Shown here: positions 11,770-23,500 of the stretch, piece by piece
How positions within the stretch are numbered: the first letter of the stretch is position 1
How the letters are laid out: each line of letters opens with the position of its first letter
NCBI GenBank assembly: GCA_964023205.1
Contig: OZ026843.1
Coordinates: 915,029-979,028, forward strand
Source of the DNA: Lutraria lutraria
Lineage: Eukaryota > Mollusca > Bivalvia > Venerida > Mactridae
Direction: 5' to 3'
Length of the DNA stretch: 64,000 nucleotides
Program-made: the position numbers and the translations under genes
The notes under the pieces: generated by a model
Seen by the model: only the letters and a program-made list of their open reading frames with translations
Told to the model about the DNA's origin: nothing
The model's database searches: none

Positions 11770-12400
11770 CAAAACAATAATTAAGAAAGATAAAATATGC
11801 TAACATATCAACAATTTATTTAACAATAAACATTAAAAACTGTGTAGTTCAAGAACAACAAATAAAAGTACATGTATGTACAGTCTTAATGAAAAATATC
11901 ACAATTAGAAAATATCACGTTTTTTTTATATTTACACAAAAATAAATAAATAAATTATCATTTTGAACTAAACAATAATTAAGAAAGAAAAAAAGCTAAA
12001 TATTTTAACACAACAACAAAATCATGTACAACCTTAATGAAAAATATCGCAATTAACAAATATCACATGTTTGTTGTATAAACACACAAATAAATAAATT
12101 AACACTCTGAACTAAACAATAAATAAGAAAGACAAAAAGCTAAATATTTTAAAATTAATAACAATTAATCGTGTACAGCCGTAATAAAAAATATCATAAT
12201 AAACAAATATCAGGTTTTTTATAACACATTAATAAGTAAATTATCATTTCTGAACTAATCAATAATTAAAAGACAAAAAATGCTAAATATTTTGACAACA
12301 ATAAAATCAATTCATGGTCAGCCTTAAGTAAATGAAAGATATCATAATAAACAAATATCACATGTTTTTATAAACACATAACTATAAGGAGCAACAGTTT
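11770..12400. repeat. Degenerate tandem repeat, about four units
   Basis: AACAATAATTAAGAAAGA-like starts recur near 11774, 11972, 12117 and 12260, followed each time by GCTAAATATTTT and AAAAATATCA. Spacing is about 198, 145 and 143 bp. The array sits directly downstream of the stop of the minus-strand recombinase exon and could be part of its 3' flank. Confidence 0.6.
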
Positions 12401-12408
12401 TATTACAA

Positions 12409-13136
12409 TTATTGGTTGCCAAGGTAGAAATTGACAGTGCAGTTGCTGATATTTGGTGCAACATTACAATATCCACCGCGTGTCCTTTGTGGAAAGTTTT
12501 GAGTTACATTTGGGGTGATTTGGGCTACATTCATTTGATGGTCCACACGATAATTTGTTGTCAAGACTGAACACTGCAAAACAGTGCTTTCTGCTGCAAC
12601 TAGAGTTGGCAATTCAATTTCAGAAAATTCATTCTGGTTAGAAAACATTCTGTCAGCAACAGACAATTCTGGCACATCAAGAGGTTTTTCTGTTGGTTTT
12701 GGTTCAATTAAGGCACCGCTTAAAGCATCAGACATTTTTTGTTTGGTTCCTTCAGTGAGACGACGAGAATAACTCTATTGAAGTTTCCGATTTGTGTCCA
12801 GTAGCACAAATAATATGTCTGGCTTCAAACCCCGCTCTATCTATGACATAAATAGAGGTAGCTCTGATGCAGTGGTTAGTGTAGCGTTTTGACAACTTCG
12901 CACAGACAGAAATATTGCTCATCATATTGGCCAGTGAATGTTTACCAAGAGGACAGTTATAATAGTACCACACATTATTCCCAGAACAAAAGCTTTCTCG
13001 TGGCCTCTGCCATAGGTCTTCAGACAAAGGATGAAGCTTGCTACAGAAGGCTTTAAAGCTCATGACTTGACACATGGCGCCACCTTGTGCATACATTCTT
13101 CCTTTCCCAATAGTATCATCAGGTGTTGAAGCAGCC
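12409..13136 (-). pseudogene. Crypton-type tyrosine recombinase, last exon (locus 1)
   Basis: Encodes the catalytic C-terminal half of a DUF3504-like tyrosine recombinase, the class used by Crypton DNA transposons and by animal proteins descended from them. A TTTCAG acceptor precedes the exon (first exon base 13136). Recognisable blocks: MSFKAFCSKLHP, GKHSLANMMSNIS, the HxxR box in YTNHCIRATS, GFEARHI and TGHKSETSIE. A one-base frameshift near 12770 then breaks the frame; in the shifted frame the line continues SYSRRLTEGTKQKMSDALS, so the presumed catalytic Tyr of SYS is present but out of frame. The C terminus ends NFYLGNQ at 12409. The exon lies between the inverted repeats at 11605 and 13893. 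Disabled unless the indel is a sequence error. Confidence 0.75.
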
Positions 13137-13350
13137 CTGAAAGTTGTTAAATAGAGCGTTACTTTTGAGTTATTATAGAATATATGTATAAATATATATA
13201 TATTCTGTTAACTTTTTTTAAAGTGTAGACCTCCATAATTCATATGGTGATAAGCAACATTTTTTCACAAAATTTAAGAAAATTGTGCAAAAAACAGTTT
13301 ACATTCATTAAATAATCATAATATTGCATAAAATAAAACAAAAACATTAC

Positions 13351-13500
13351 CCATGCTTTTTATCAGCTTCGCCAATAACCTCTCACATATTCACGACCAG
13401 AGGTACTAGTATCAGTTTCTACAGCAAATGTAGATTTCCTCATTTGGCGTTGGTTTTCACGGCCCCGACGACAGAGGTGAAACATGATGTCAAACCAGAC
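13351..13500 (-). pseudogene. Tyrosine recombinase, penultimate exon (locus 1)
   Basis: A short minus-strand exon between a CCAG acceptor (13501-13504) and a GTAATG donor (13345-13350). It reads VWFDIMFHLCRRGREN and FAVETDTSTSGREYV, then needs a one-base shift to continue GEADKKHG into the donor. These phrases match the part of DUF3504-like recombinases immediately upstream of the region in the 12409-13136 exon, and strand and order agree. No core-binding domain exon was found upstream before the inverted repeat at 13893, so the gene is truncated. Confidence 0.65.
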
Positions 13501-13799
13501 CTGGAATTAGAATTGTCATCATTCAGAGTGTCATTGATATTTTACTAAGTTTTATCACATTTTAGAATTCAAACATTATTCGAAATGCATGTATCCTGGT
13601 GATACTAAATACTATGAAGCTAAATTTAAACTGGAAATTACACAAAGAAAATAATTCATTGCCAGAAACTAAGTATAGCGATTTATATGTACATGCATGC
13701 CATATATCTCATTTAAAATGTCAACAGTCAAATCCTAAAAATATGTACTAGTTAATCTAGTGTACACTATCGATAAATACAAAAAAAAGAAACACCGGT

Positions 13800-13893
13800 A
13801 ATTTCTCGGTCGACATTACTTGTCTTGGGTGATCATTACGTTCTTATAATTCTTATAATCATCCTCTGTGGGATGTGATATTTATATATTATA
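13800..13893. mobile_element. Half copy of the 11605 terminal repeat
   Basis: Contains CGGTCGACATTACTTGTC, GGGTGATCATTACGTTCTT and TGTGGGATGTGATATTTATA, matching the right half of the palindromic element at 11605-11765 and forming an inverted repeat with its left half. It may be an independent half-MITE or the outer end of a 2.3-kb element holding the recombinase exons. Confidence 0.6.
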
Positions 13894-14005
13894 TTTGTTA
13901 CCGGATTTGGATCTCCGTGTGTTGTGGGTCTAGACGTCTGTTTTGGGGTTGGGATAATTAAAGACTGTACTATATATATGTATAATATATATTTAATGAT
14001 ATGCA

Positions 14006-14094
14006 ACGTATGAAATGTTAATGATCAAACTGACTACTATCCAACAGGATGTCTAAACCTGTAGTGACGGGTCAGTTTAACATTTCATACGTCA
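14006..14094. repeat. Inverted repeat, hairpin
   Basis: ACGTATGAAATGTTAA and TTAACATTTCATACGT are inverted, and AACTGAC/GTCAGTT extends the pairing after a six-base bulge (TGATCA) in the left arm. Arms are about 24 bp around a 32-bp loop. The surrounding 13894-14640 interval holds nothing else I can support. Confidence 0.65.
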
Positions 14095-14647
14095 CAGGTG
14101 AATAAATGCAGGTGAGTTCTAATTAAAGGATTAGTGGTGATAGGAAATATTTGTGAAGATTAGTACTTACTGTATTAAGGTAGGGGTACATATAAAACTG
14201 TCAAAATAGTCTTCTGAGATTGTATCAAGTTGAATGTTTTACGAACATGACGCTATTGGATTGATAAATGAAATAACACATTAATAGAGATAGAAAGTAT
14301 ATTTTATTAAGACATAGGAAATAATTCATTCTGTGACATATTTTATATCGGATCTTAGTGGTTGACGGAGCCTTTTCCTTTGTGTTGAAGATCCTTCAAT
14401 TTAGCTTGGAATGTTTTCATGGATGAGGAAAATGCATTGTCACTGGAAATGTCACCATCAAGTGTATATGTACAAGACAATTTTCATGCCCAGCGATATA
14501 CTCATTGCAGAGTTATGTCCCATTGAACTCAGCTGTATAGTGTACCATTGCATTATTACTGTCAAAGTGGTGGCAGCGCTATCAGTCACCTCTGTGACAG
14601 CTCTAGTTTCTCAAAATGCTACAAAACTTGGTATCATAAGGCTTTAA

Positions 14648-15008
14648 GTCCCATTAGCTTTTTGCTGTAAAAAATATATGCAAAAAACAAACAATTGCTG
14701 ATATTATCCCAAGATGATTATTACCGACGAAACGAGCCCCTTTTCTTCTAAAAACACTCATTTCGCTGTGAATTTTGCTTTTGTAAACTTCAAATATATA
14801 GAGCGAGTGATGTCACTTTATGCCGTAAACACAATATGACTGAGGAAAAACAGTTGTTCTATAAATAGTTTTTTTTTCAATGAAATTGACAAAAATACGA
14901 TAATGGTTTCTGAAACATTTTTTCTTGCTATAAAGTACGCACGGGATTCCTCTATTATAGGACAAATAGAAACTATTATGACCGATACATTTTTATGCTT
15001 ATGAGACT
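14648..15008 (+). mobile_element. TTAA-flanked MITE, copy 1
   Basis: Flanked by TTAA at 14644-14647 and 15009-15012. Starts GTCCCATTAGCTTTTTGCTG and ends in the complementary CTTATGAGACT. Internal phrases shared with all copies are ATTATCCCAAGAT, ATTACCGACGAAAC, ATTTTGCTTTTGTAAACTT and TTTTTTCTTGCTATAAAGTA. It has no transposase. A four-base TTAA target duplication is the hallmark of piggyBac-type transposition; the family assignment is by that alone. Confidence 0.8.
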
Positions 15009-15012
15009 TTAA

Positions 15013-15840
15013 GCTATGCCCTATGTTAAGTACAACTGGAAAAAGTTGGCTCACTTTCTTCTGATTCAGTATAATGCACAGTTTGTTTAACTCTTGTATG
15101 TCTGTATGAAAATAAAAATAATTGTTTGCCGTAGGTAACGCTACCTACTTACCAAAAACTGGCTCCTACCCAACATTCTTTGGCCTCTGCGGATTTGTTT
15201 TGATTTTTTCATTAAAATAGCATTCTGACATTTTTTAAGGATGGCCTTAAATACTTTTATCATGAATCATCTGTATAAAACTTATTCAAAACTAATTACT
15301 CATAGTAATGTTCAGTTTTCTACACATTTGAATGTCTCCTCAAAATCTGCTGAGATTGACGTGTTGATTTACATTCTAATATATTTTTCTTAGAATATTG
15401 GGTCATGCAGCTTTCAGAAACTTCTAGTCATGAATACCCTGTACTGGTTACATTTGGGAAAATGTGTAGAAGGTCAAATGTGATATATAACATTTAGAAG
15501 GTTTAAAGGCACGTCCTTCTATTATTAAATAATGTTATCCAATTATTTGTTTTAACGCTCATTCAGGTAGCGTGCCCATTATAATTTCCTCTATTGTCAT
15601 TGGACATTTCGACAGATTTCTGATACTGTACTGTAAGCACATTACAATGGTTTATATAATTTTTACTTGGCTGTTCATGAGTGGCAAATTATATATCTTT
15701 TTAAAATTATATATCTTTTTTTAAAGAAGCTACATTTTATAAATATGACATGTAGCACCATTCACATTTTTTAATCGAAATGCAGACAGCCTTGTGATCT
15801 GAGAAATATAAACACTTCCAGCACACTCCATTTTAGTCAA
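15013..15840. other. Unannotated stretch, one weak dispersed repeat
   Basis: Around 15120-15240 the order TTGTTTGCCGTA, GGCCTCTGCGGATTTG, TTTTTCATTAAAATAGCAT resembles 29813-29925, suggesting a diverged dispersed repeat of about 110 bp. No gene supported. Confidence 0.4.
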
Positions 15841-15849
15841 TTTTCAATG

Positions 15850-16150
15850 TATCAAGGGGCATAACAGACAAGTGCCTGGGACAATTATGCTTGTTATCGA
15901 ACTTGACCAATATCTTGTGCCCAGAAATATATTTACACAGTTTGGTGAAGATAGATTGGTAATTATGCTGAATGTTTAAAACGCACTTAGTGACCCTGTG
16001 AACCAGTTTTTGACCCTAAATAATCCATATTGGAAGATGACCTAGATATCATGTAGATGCAACTTCCGACCAAGTTTGGTGAAGATCTGATGTACACTAT
16101 TTGAATTAGAGTCCGGACAATGTGCTGGACGCCGCCGCCGCCCGCCCGCC
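15850..16150. repeat. Diverged tandem-core repeat fragment
   Basis: Two imperfect ~134-bp units share TTTGGTGAAGAT (about 15940 and 16075). The segment ends in AGAGTCCGGACAATG and a GCCGCCGCCGCCCG run. The style matches the other tandem-core elements of this window but the sequence is a different subfamily. Confidence 0.5.
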
Positions 16151-16189
16151 ATGGGGTTTCACATAATACGTCCCGTCAAAAATCTTCTT

Positions 16190-17160
16190 GTTCAAAACCA
16201 CATAGCCTAGAGCTTCGATATTTTGTATCTGGCATTGTCTAGTGGACCTCTACCAAGTGTGTTCAAATTATGGCCCCACCCTAGGGTTAACTCTATTTTA
16301 TAAAGAAAGATAAACAATCTTCATCTAAAAAAACAGGATCTAGAGCTTTGATATTTTGTGTGTATCATTGCCTAGTGGACCTCTAACAAGCTTTGGGTCG
16401 CTTGATTTATATAGACATATGTAGGAAAATTAAAAAAATCTTCTCTGAAACCACTTGGCCTAGAGCTTGACTATTTGGTATGTAGCATTGCCTAGTGGAC
16501 CTCTACCAAGTTTGTTCAAATTATTGCCCTAGGGTCAAAATTGGCCCTGCCCCGAGTGTCACTTTATTTATATAGACTTATATAGGAAAATTGAAAACAA
16601 ATCTTGTTCATAACCACAAGGCCTAAAGCTTGTGTAATTGTCGAGTGGACCTCTACGAAGTTTGTTCAAATTGTGGCCCCGGGGTCAAGATTGACACCGC
16701 CCCGGGGGTCACTTGATTTTATATAGACTTATATAGGAACATGTAGAAGTCTTCTTGTCCAAAACCACTAGGCATAGAGCTTTGATATTTTGTATGTGGC
16801 ATTGTCTAGTGGACCTCTAATAAAGTTTGTTCGAATTATTTCCTTAGGGTAAATATTGGCCCCGCCCGGGGGTCACTTGATTTATGCAGAGTTGTATAGG
16901 AAAATTTATTCTTGTCCAAAACCATGAGTCATTGGGCTAATATATTGTGGATGTTGCATTTTCTTGTGGATCTCTATCAAGTTTGTTCAAATCATCGCCC
17001 CATGGTCAATATTGGCCCGTCCTATGGGTCAGCTGATTTCAACAACTACTGAGCAGTCGGGGTAGATAACTCTTTACCATGTCAAATAGCATTCCTTGAT
17101 TTAATTATCCCTTAGTGTAATAATGCTCAGGTGAGCGATATAGGGCTGGTAGGGCACCTC
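16190..17160 (-). mobile_element. Tandem-core element, minus orientation
   Basis: At least six degenerate units share AGTGGACCTCTACCAAG and TTTGTTCAAATTATGGCC (anchors at 16241, 16374, 16494, 16644, 16808 and about 16972; spacing 120-164 bp). They are the reverse complement of the core of 46820-48900. The right end, GGTGAGCGATATAGGGCTGG, is the reverse of the family 5' end, in decayed form. Non-coding. Confidence 0.75.
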
Positions 17161-17818
17161 ATCTTACACTGTTACATTTTTAATTTTCTAGATTTCTTAT
17201 AAAAACTTTACTCAAATGAGTAATTCAGTGTTAGTCAGCCATTTTGTATAATGCTGGGTATATTTTATTACAGTTAATTTTTCAACAAAACTTAACATTT
17301 TCATATGACACACTCTACAATATTGGTTTACAAATTTTGCTGATTATGATGTGATATAGCCAAAATAAATCGAAATAAAATGTTCATTTTAGGTTTACGA
17401 GGTACATATTATCTAATAACGTACGGTTACACAAGTTGTAATGTATTTTCAGTTGTATTGTACTTCACTCTTTTGTATTTTATTTGAGTTTATTTTCATA
17501 AGATGCATAAAACGCTGGTATATAGTTTTTGCTAAAAACAGTCATTCATTGAAATACTATAAACATTCAGCTCACATTGATATAAAATTTATTCAAAGAC
17601 CTTTTGTGCACACGGGAAGCCCTCAGGAACTGTACTAAATGTCTGTTGTACGATATTTTGTTACTTCGTGCAAGGCGTTCACATATTGTTTCTCTGCACC
17701 GACGACAACATTGTATCATATTGATATAAAATACGTCTCATTTGTGCTCTGTTTTAACCCAAAATTCTGTCAACATCCGTTTTTGAAAAAGTATTTCGAC
17801 AACCACATAGATTTACGA
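17161..17818. other. Unannotated stretch
   Basis: No gene supported. Two plus-strand frames of 65 and 69 codons have no domain and overlap the left arm of the next element. Confidence 0.45.
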
Positions 17819-19471
17819 CTAATAGACATTTGTGATTTAAGACGGTGACGGTGTTGAACTTCGGATTAAATTATAATGAAAATGAATCACATTGGAGTAC
17901 ATGCATGTTATTTTAATATCAAGCCATATTTACAGAATTAAACCGATTTGCTTTTCTCCGGCACACACGATCCGGCGAATATTTACTACAGTAGGTAACA
18001 CTTTCCCGACGATGTCTTCATATTGTTCCTACTGATTTATAACACTTGAGCTCAACATAAAGACGATACTGTCGAATATATCTGTTTAATTTTCGGTACC
18101 TTCCAGGGGCGCAGCTTGACCAATAATGGTGTGTACGCAAACTTTTTGAATGCTCGTGTGGGTTATTATGTACCTCGGATCAAGTGCGTTTTAGATATTT
18201 CGCTTGAAAATCTATGCCTGTTTCAATTTCGTAAAATCTTCCATGACTTTTTTGCCCCCACACACTGCAATACCCTTCGACTGAGGATATTTTTTTAACA
18301 CTGGCAAATAATTCGCATGTACATACTATTCATTAGACCAATAAATCTAACAGCATACGAAGTCGCATGTCTGTTATTTCTACAGATATCAAATGCGAAC
18401 AGCAAAACAGTAGATCTACATGTACCTTCAATATTTACGCAAAAACACATTACGAAATGTATTTAGTTCTAATCGAATATCAGTGTAATTTTACGATTCC
18501 TTTTTCGGCTGATTACATCCAGAACATGTTCAGAGTCCAGCTGTTTTTCAGTGTAAACATTTAGTCCTAAGCTTGACAATATACTTGTTGTCATAGTGTT
18601 TCTGGTGTAGCATATCAATAAACCATCGCTCAGCTGTAGCTGTAGATACTAGCGAACACACAGAGCACCATGTGTACGGATGGGTACAAATCTCGGTTTC
18701 TGGCCTTCAATTTTCTAGACGAAGTTTAGTCATGGGTATGATGTTAAGTTTCCCTATTTTGTCTCCAAGTAGGAAAAGGTAGCTCAGTTTCTTTAATGTG
18801 TCGCATTAAACCAAACCGCTGAGCATCATTCAGATGTCCTACAATATATAATTATGATGCGTATATTTAGGTATGTTGCTATCATCGTCAGGGTAAATTA
18901 CACTACATGTACAACTATAAATAGTCTAGATTCGTGATCATTTTGAATTAATTTACTTGTATTTTGTTCATTAACAAATTTTTATTTTAACAATATGACA
19001 AATGCAGACGTGAGTAGTTTTGTTCATGAATGTGCAATCCTGTTTACGATTACATTCTCATAGAATCACCTTAGAGCTTTTGAGTATGTACCAATTTAGG
19101 AGTCACTTGAAAATGCAAAGTCGCCCGATGCCAGTGACGGGAAAGAGCCACGTTGACGACAGGTACCTGGTAGACGCAGGCGACAGCAGAAACGCCCTCT
19201 GGCAGAATAAATTCGGGACAACCAAGAGTCGTATAACAGATTCATTACAAAAAGTACCGAAATTGATGCGTATACTTGGTTTGGTTCTAGTTCTTATGAA
19301 AATGAATAAAATTGTAAATTAAACATTTTTTTGAGTTGACATGCAAACACAATAATTAGTAACACTTGCCCTATTCAAGAGTATGTATCAATCATTTTGA
19401 GATGACCCCCGAATTTAATCACAAATCCGATGTCCACCACCGTCACCGTCTTAAACCGCAAATGTCTAATA
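17819..19471. mobile_element. 1.65-kb inverted-repeat-bounded segment
   Basis: Left arm TAGACATTTGTGATTTAAGA..CGGTGACGGTG (from about 17822) and right arm CACCGTCACCGTCTTAAACC..CAAATGTCTA (to about 19470) pair over roughly 55 bp with a few mismatches and a small indel, continuing into TTCGGATT/AATCCGA. Interior frames (18116-18298, 18367-18564, 19020-19322) have no recognisable domain. Probably a non-autonomous DNA transposon; target duplication not resolved. Confidence 0.6.
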
Positions 19472-19833
19472 CTACATATCGCGGGCTTAGCGCAAAACGG
19501 TTGTAATTCTGTATTCTAAATTTTTACTGGAGAGACAAAACACTACAATGTTTTTTTTGTTATGTACTTATGTTCGGATATAATACCTGTACACCTGTAC
19601 ATTATATTATGTATGTAAAAGTATATATATTAAATTCAATACTGTAAAGAGTTTCTCAAAAGAGTTAGTTTAGAAAGTGTAAGTTACAACCGTTTTGCAC
19701 TTAAATTTCCAGCAAAAATGAAATTCATGTTTTGTGCAAAAGGGAAGTAACTTATCTTTAATGTTTATTGCTTGTGTATATAACTATGTAAACAAAGTGA
19801 CTTTTTTGTAACTTTTTGTAACGATATATCAAC
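19472..19833. other. Unannotated 3' flank
   Basis: No gene. It lies downstream of the minus-strand recombinase stop at 19834 and may be its 3' flank. Confidence 0.4.
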
Positions 19834-20169
19834 TTAAGAGAAGTGAAAGGTATAATTATGAAATGCAGCATTTGTGCCAAAAGCAGCTTTATTTGCGCTG
19901 TTTATACTGAATTCCTTACAATCACCGGATTCCGCGACCATCTGAGAGGGACCAGGTGTAAGGACTGAATCAGGGACAGTATTCAAAGTAAGTGGATCAT
20001 TGGTCATGTTTGACTCAGGACATTTGCTTACAGTTGAAGTTTTAGGTTTCTGTGTGTTTAATGCTGAGCCGGATATTGTGGACAATGCATGACTTATTTT
20101 CTGTTTCTTGTCAGTGGACAAATTTCTTGAGTAGCTTTTAACAGACTCGTCACGTTTGTGGTCGGACAT
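19834..20169 (-). pseudogene. Tyrosine recombinase C terminus (locus 2), 3' of LINE
   Basis: Encodes the end of a DUF3504-like tyrosine recombinase: MSDHKRDESVKSYSRNLS with the presumed catalytic Tyr in SYS, then KKQKISHALS, a Ser/Thr/Pro-rich tail and a final FHNYTFHFS. It lines up with SYSRRL..KQKMSDALS of locus 1. The codons before MSD are not recombinase; the sequence switches there to the 3' end of the LINE at 20170-26399. The missing upstream part of the exon is at 26400-26567, ending in MSD. So this is one exon in two pieces, not a separate gene. The 111-codon frame starting at this ATG is an accident of the insertion. Confidence 0.75.
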
Positions 20170-20551
20170 AGTTTAAACATATTTGTTCCCGTCTATAATA
20201 CATTGTACATATATGTAAATATACAAAATTTAACATCAATTTTGGAAAGGATTGGAATGGAAGACAACGTCTTATTAAATTCTTCTCCTTGGATAGACTT
20301 TCAGTTATATTTCAAGAACTATTCAACAATTTAACTATTGGTATGTATAAAATAGATTTAAGATTAAATCATACAGATATAGGGATATGGGTCTTGTGAT
20401 CAAAAAGTAAAAATAATTCAGAAAACAGTATGAAAAAACTTAGACAGTAACACAGCGGGAAAGGAATATTACTGTATAAATCAAGAGAGACAGAAGGGTG
20501 TGTGTAGAAATGAAGAAGAAAGAGGCTTCTCAAGCATTATGCATAGTACTT

Positions 20552-23500
20552 TCATGTGAATCTATTGCTGTCATGTATGTAGACTTGGACCTGATTAAAA
20601 ATGAATGTATTTTCTTGATCTGAGAGGGTTGAATCACCGAAAAGAAGAACATCTAAACAGATTTCATTGTTATCTAAATGGTTAAAAAGAGTATCACGGG
20701 GTTCTTGAAGAAATCGACACTCAAAGAAGAAATGATAATTGGATTCAATTTTCCAACATGTACAGAGTGCTGACTGGGATATATTACATAGGTACAAGTG
20801 ATAATTAAGTGAACTGCATTTGGTTCTCAGACGGGTGTGTAGAACTTGAAGTTTTCTTGGACCCGAGAAATAATATGATGGTAATCTGGTCATGTTTCTG
20901 TTCAAATGCTTCTTAAAAGCTGAAAGTGGTTGTAAATTCCTTGTTTCAAGAGGAAGAGCATTCCACTCACGAATTGAAGTAGGGAGGAATGAGTTAAAAT
21001 AAAGAGTTGTTCTAGAATTAATTCTAGGAATGTCTTCTACATTTCTAAGATGATACCGAGTATTTTGCTGTCTTGGGACGAGAGAAGATAAGTATTCTGG
21101 TACAAGGCCATAATACATTTTATAGAAGTGTGTTATTCTATGTTTGTGTCTTCTGTCAGATAGAGATTCCCAATTACTTTCTTGTTTGAGTCTTTCTAAT
21201 GAAACTAATCTTGTTGCGCCCGTGACTATGCGGGCACATTCATTTTGAACTTTGTCAAGTCTGTCGTAGTCATCTTTAGTAGCATTGCTCCAAAGAACAT
21301 CAGCGTACTCAAGACTTGGTCGAATAAAAGATAAATAGATGATTTCCAGTGTTCTACGGTCTAACAAAAACTTCAATCTTCTCATTATATTTACTTTTTT
21401 CCATGCTTTATCAACGACAGAATCAATGTGTACATGCCAACTGACATCATCAATAATGCTAACTCCAAGATGTTTATGGACAGTGACATTTGGAATGTAT
21501 TGACCAAGCATTTGTAAATCAGGATGATCAGGTCGATTTCGCTTTTTTGATAATAGTAAAGATTCGGATTTCGCTGGATTAAAGGACACTAGCCATTTTT
21601 CAGCCCATTATGTAATTTTATCAATGTCACTTTGAAGTTGATAAGCAGCAGTATTAGGATCTGAGACAACAACGTACAGGCTTGTGTCGTCTGCAAAAAG
21701 GTTTATCGATGATTCAATATCAATAACGATATCATTAATGAAAATAAGAAATAATAACGGCCCTAGTATTGAACCTTGTGGAACACCTGCTCTTATTTCG
21801 CACCATTGCGAAGCTGCACCTGGAAGAACAACACGTTGACGTCTACCAGAAAGATAGTTAGAGAACCAACGCAACAGATCCCCTGTTATTCCTGCCGATT
21901 GAAGTTTCACAAGCAGACCCTTGTGTCATACCTTGTCAAAGGCCTTACTAATGTCAAAGAAAATTGTACGGACTTCTAGACCATCATCAAGTGCTTTACA
22001 TAACGTATTATAGAAGTAAGTGAGTTGATTGACAGTAGAATCGCCAGGGACAAATCCAGATTGAACAGGAGTAAGAAACTGAAGTTCTCTTAGATGATTA
22101 AACACATGTTTAAAGACAATGCGTTCGAATACTTTTTCTACTGTATTTAGAAGTGAAATCGGTCTGTAGTTGCTAGGTAGAGAGACGTCACCTTTTTTAA
22201 AAACAGCAGTTACATTGGCTTCTTTCCAAGATGAAGGTAATTTACAAGTCTGAAGTGAGTAATTGAAGAGATTACAAAGGGGATGCGACAGTCCCGATGC
22301 AGCTTCACGAAGAATTCTGTTACTTATACCATCTGGTCCATTGGCTTTACTGACATTTAAGGATTTCAAAACATCACACACCTCTGAGGGTGATATGACT
22401 AACGTGGTCAAACATGCATTTGAGTCAAGAGGTTGGGGAGTTGGTACTTCTATACCGTCATCGTGGAGAGACTTTTTGTTGTTGGAAATAACGGTTTAAT
22501 AGATTTGATTTTTCTAAGTCACTAGAGGCAATATGATTTTCATCAGAGTCGTACAGTGGAGGAATAGAGTTATTAGCAGAAGGAGTTATGACTGATTTGA
22601 GAAGCTTCCACCAGTCTTTGTTTGAATGAGACCCATCTTTAAGTTTATTAGAAAGTTTATCAAAGTAGTCTAATTTCGCTTTTCTGATACTAAGAATAAC
22701 GCGATTTCTAAAATGTCTGAACTTCTGCCAATGAGGTAATGATTGCGTATTTTTAACTTTCTTATATATTCTCTTTCTTTTACGTATCATTTTTTTAATC
22801 TCCGCATTGATCCAAGGTGGTTCATTTGGCCTTATTTTCTTTGATGAGTTTGGAATGTTTTGCTTTGCTATATCAAGTATTTTTGTAGTGATATTTGTCG
22901 TATAGACATCAATATCTTCATTAAAGCAAGAGTTCCAGTTGAAATCATGAATATCAGATCGCAGTTTTAAATAATCACCATTGTCAAATCTCCATATCAG
23001 ACGTTTAATACATTTACGTTTTGTCTTGGGAATTTTCAAAACTCCAAACACTGGACAATGGTACCTTAATTCCTGCTCAAGAAAATGATCACTTACACCT
23101 GTATACAGGATAATATGACGATTTGATACAAAAATTAGATCAAGAAGTGAATGTGAATGTTCTGTGAAGTATGTGGGATCGTTTATTAGCTGTTCCAGAG
23201 GAAACTGTTGTGTGATACTGTGTATTTTCCTAACTGTAGCATCATTGAAAGCGTTATAATTAAAGTCGCCGGTGATGATGATATCAGAAATATTAGAATC
23301 AAGGGCAAGTCCAAAGGAATCTTCTATCAAAGAGTGATATATTGCATCAGAGTTTGGCGGACGATAGAAGCATCCAAAAAGAATACGCTTGTTAGAACGT
23401 ATATAGACCTCAAGCCAAATAGATTCAACATGGGCCAATTCCAGATCAGTGCGACGTTTGTAGTAGATGTTATCTTTGATATACACTATAACACCACCAT

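Noticed and set aside
12752..13096. Loss of the catalytic tyrosine (Phe instead)
   Set aside because: A one-base shift explains it; SYS is present in the adjacent frame.
14818..15054. 78-codon minus-strand frame
   Set aside because: Lies within and beyond a non-coding TTAA MITE; the same accidental frame appears in other copies (58264-58494, 59262-59477).
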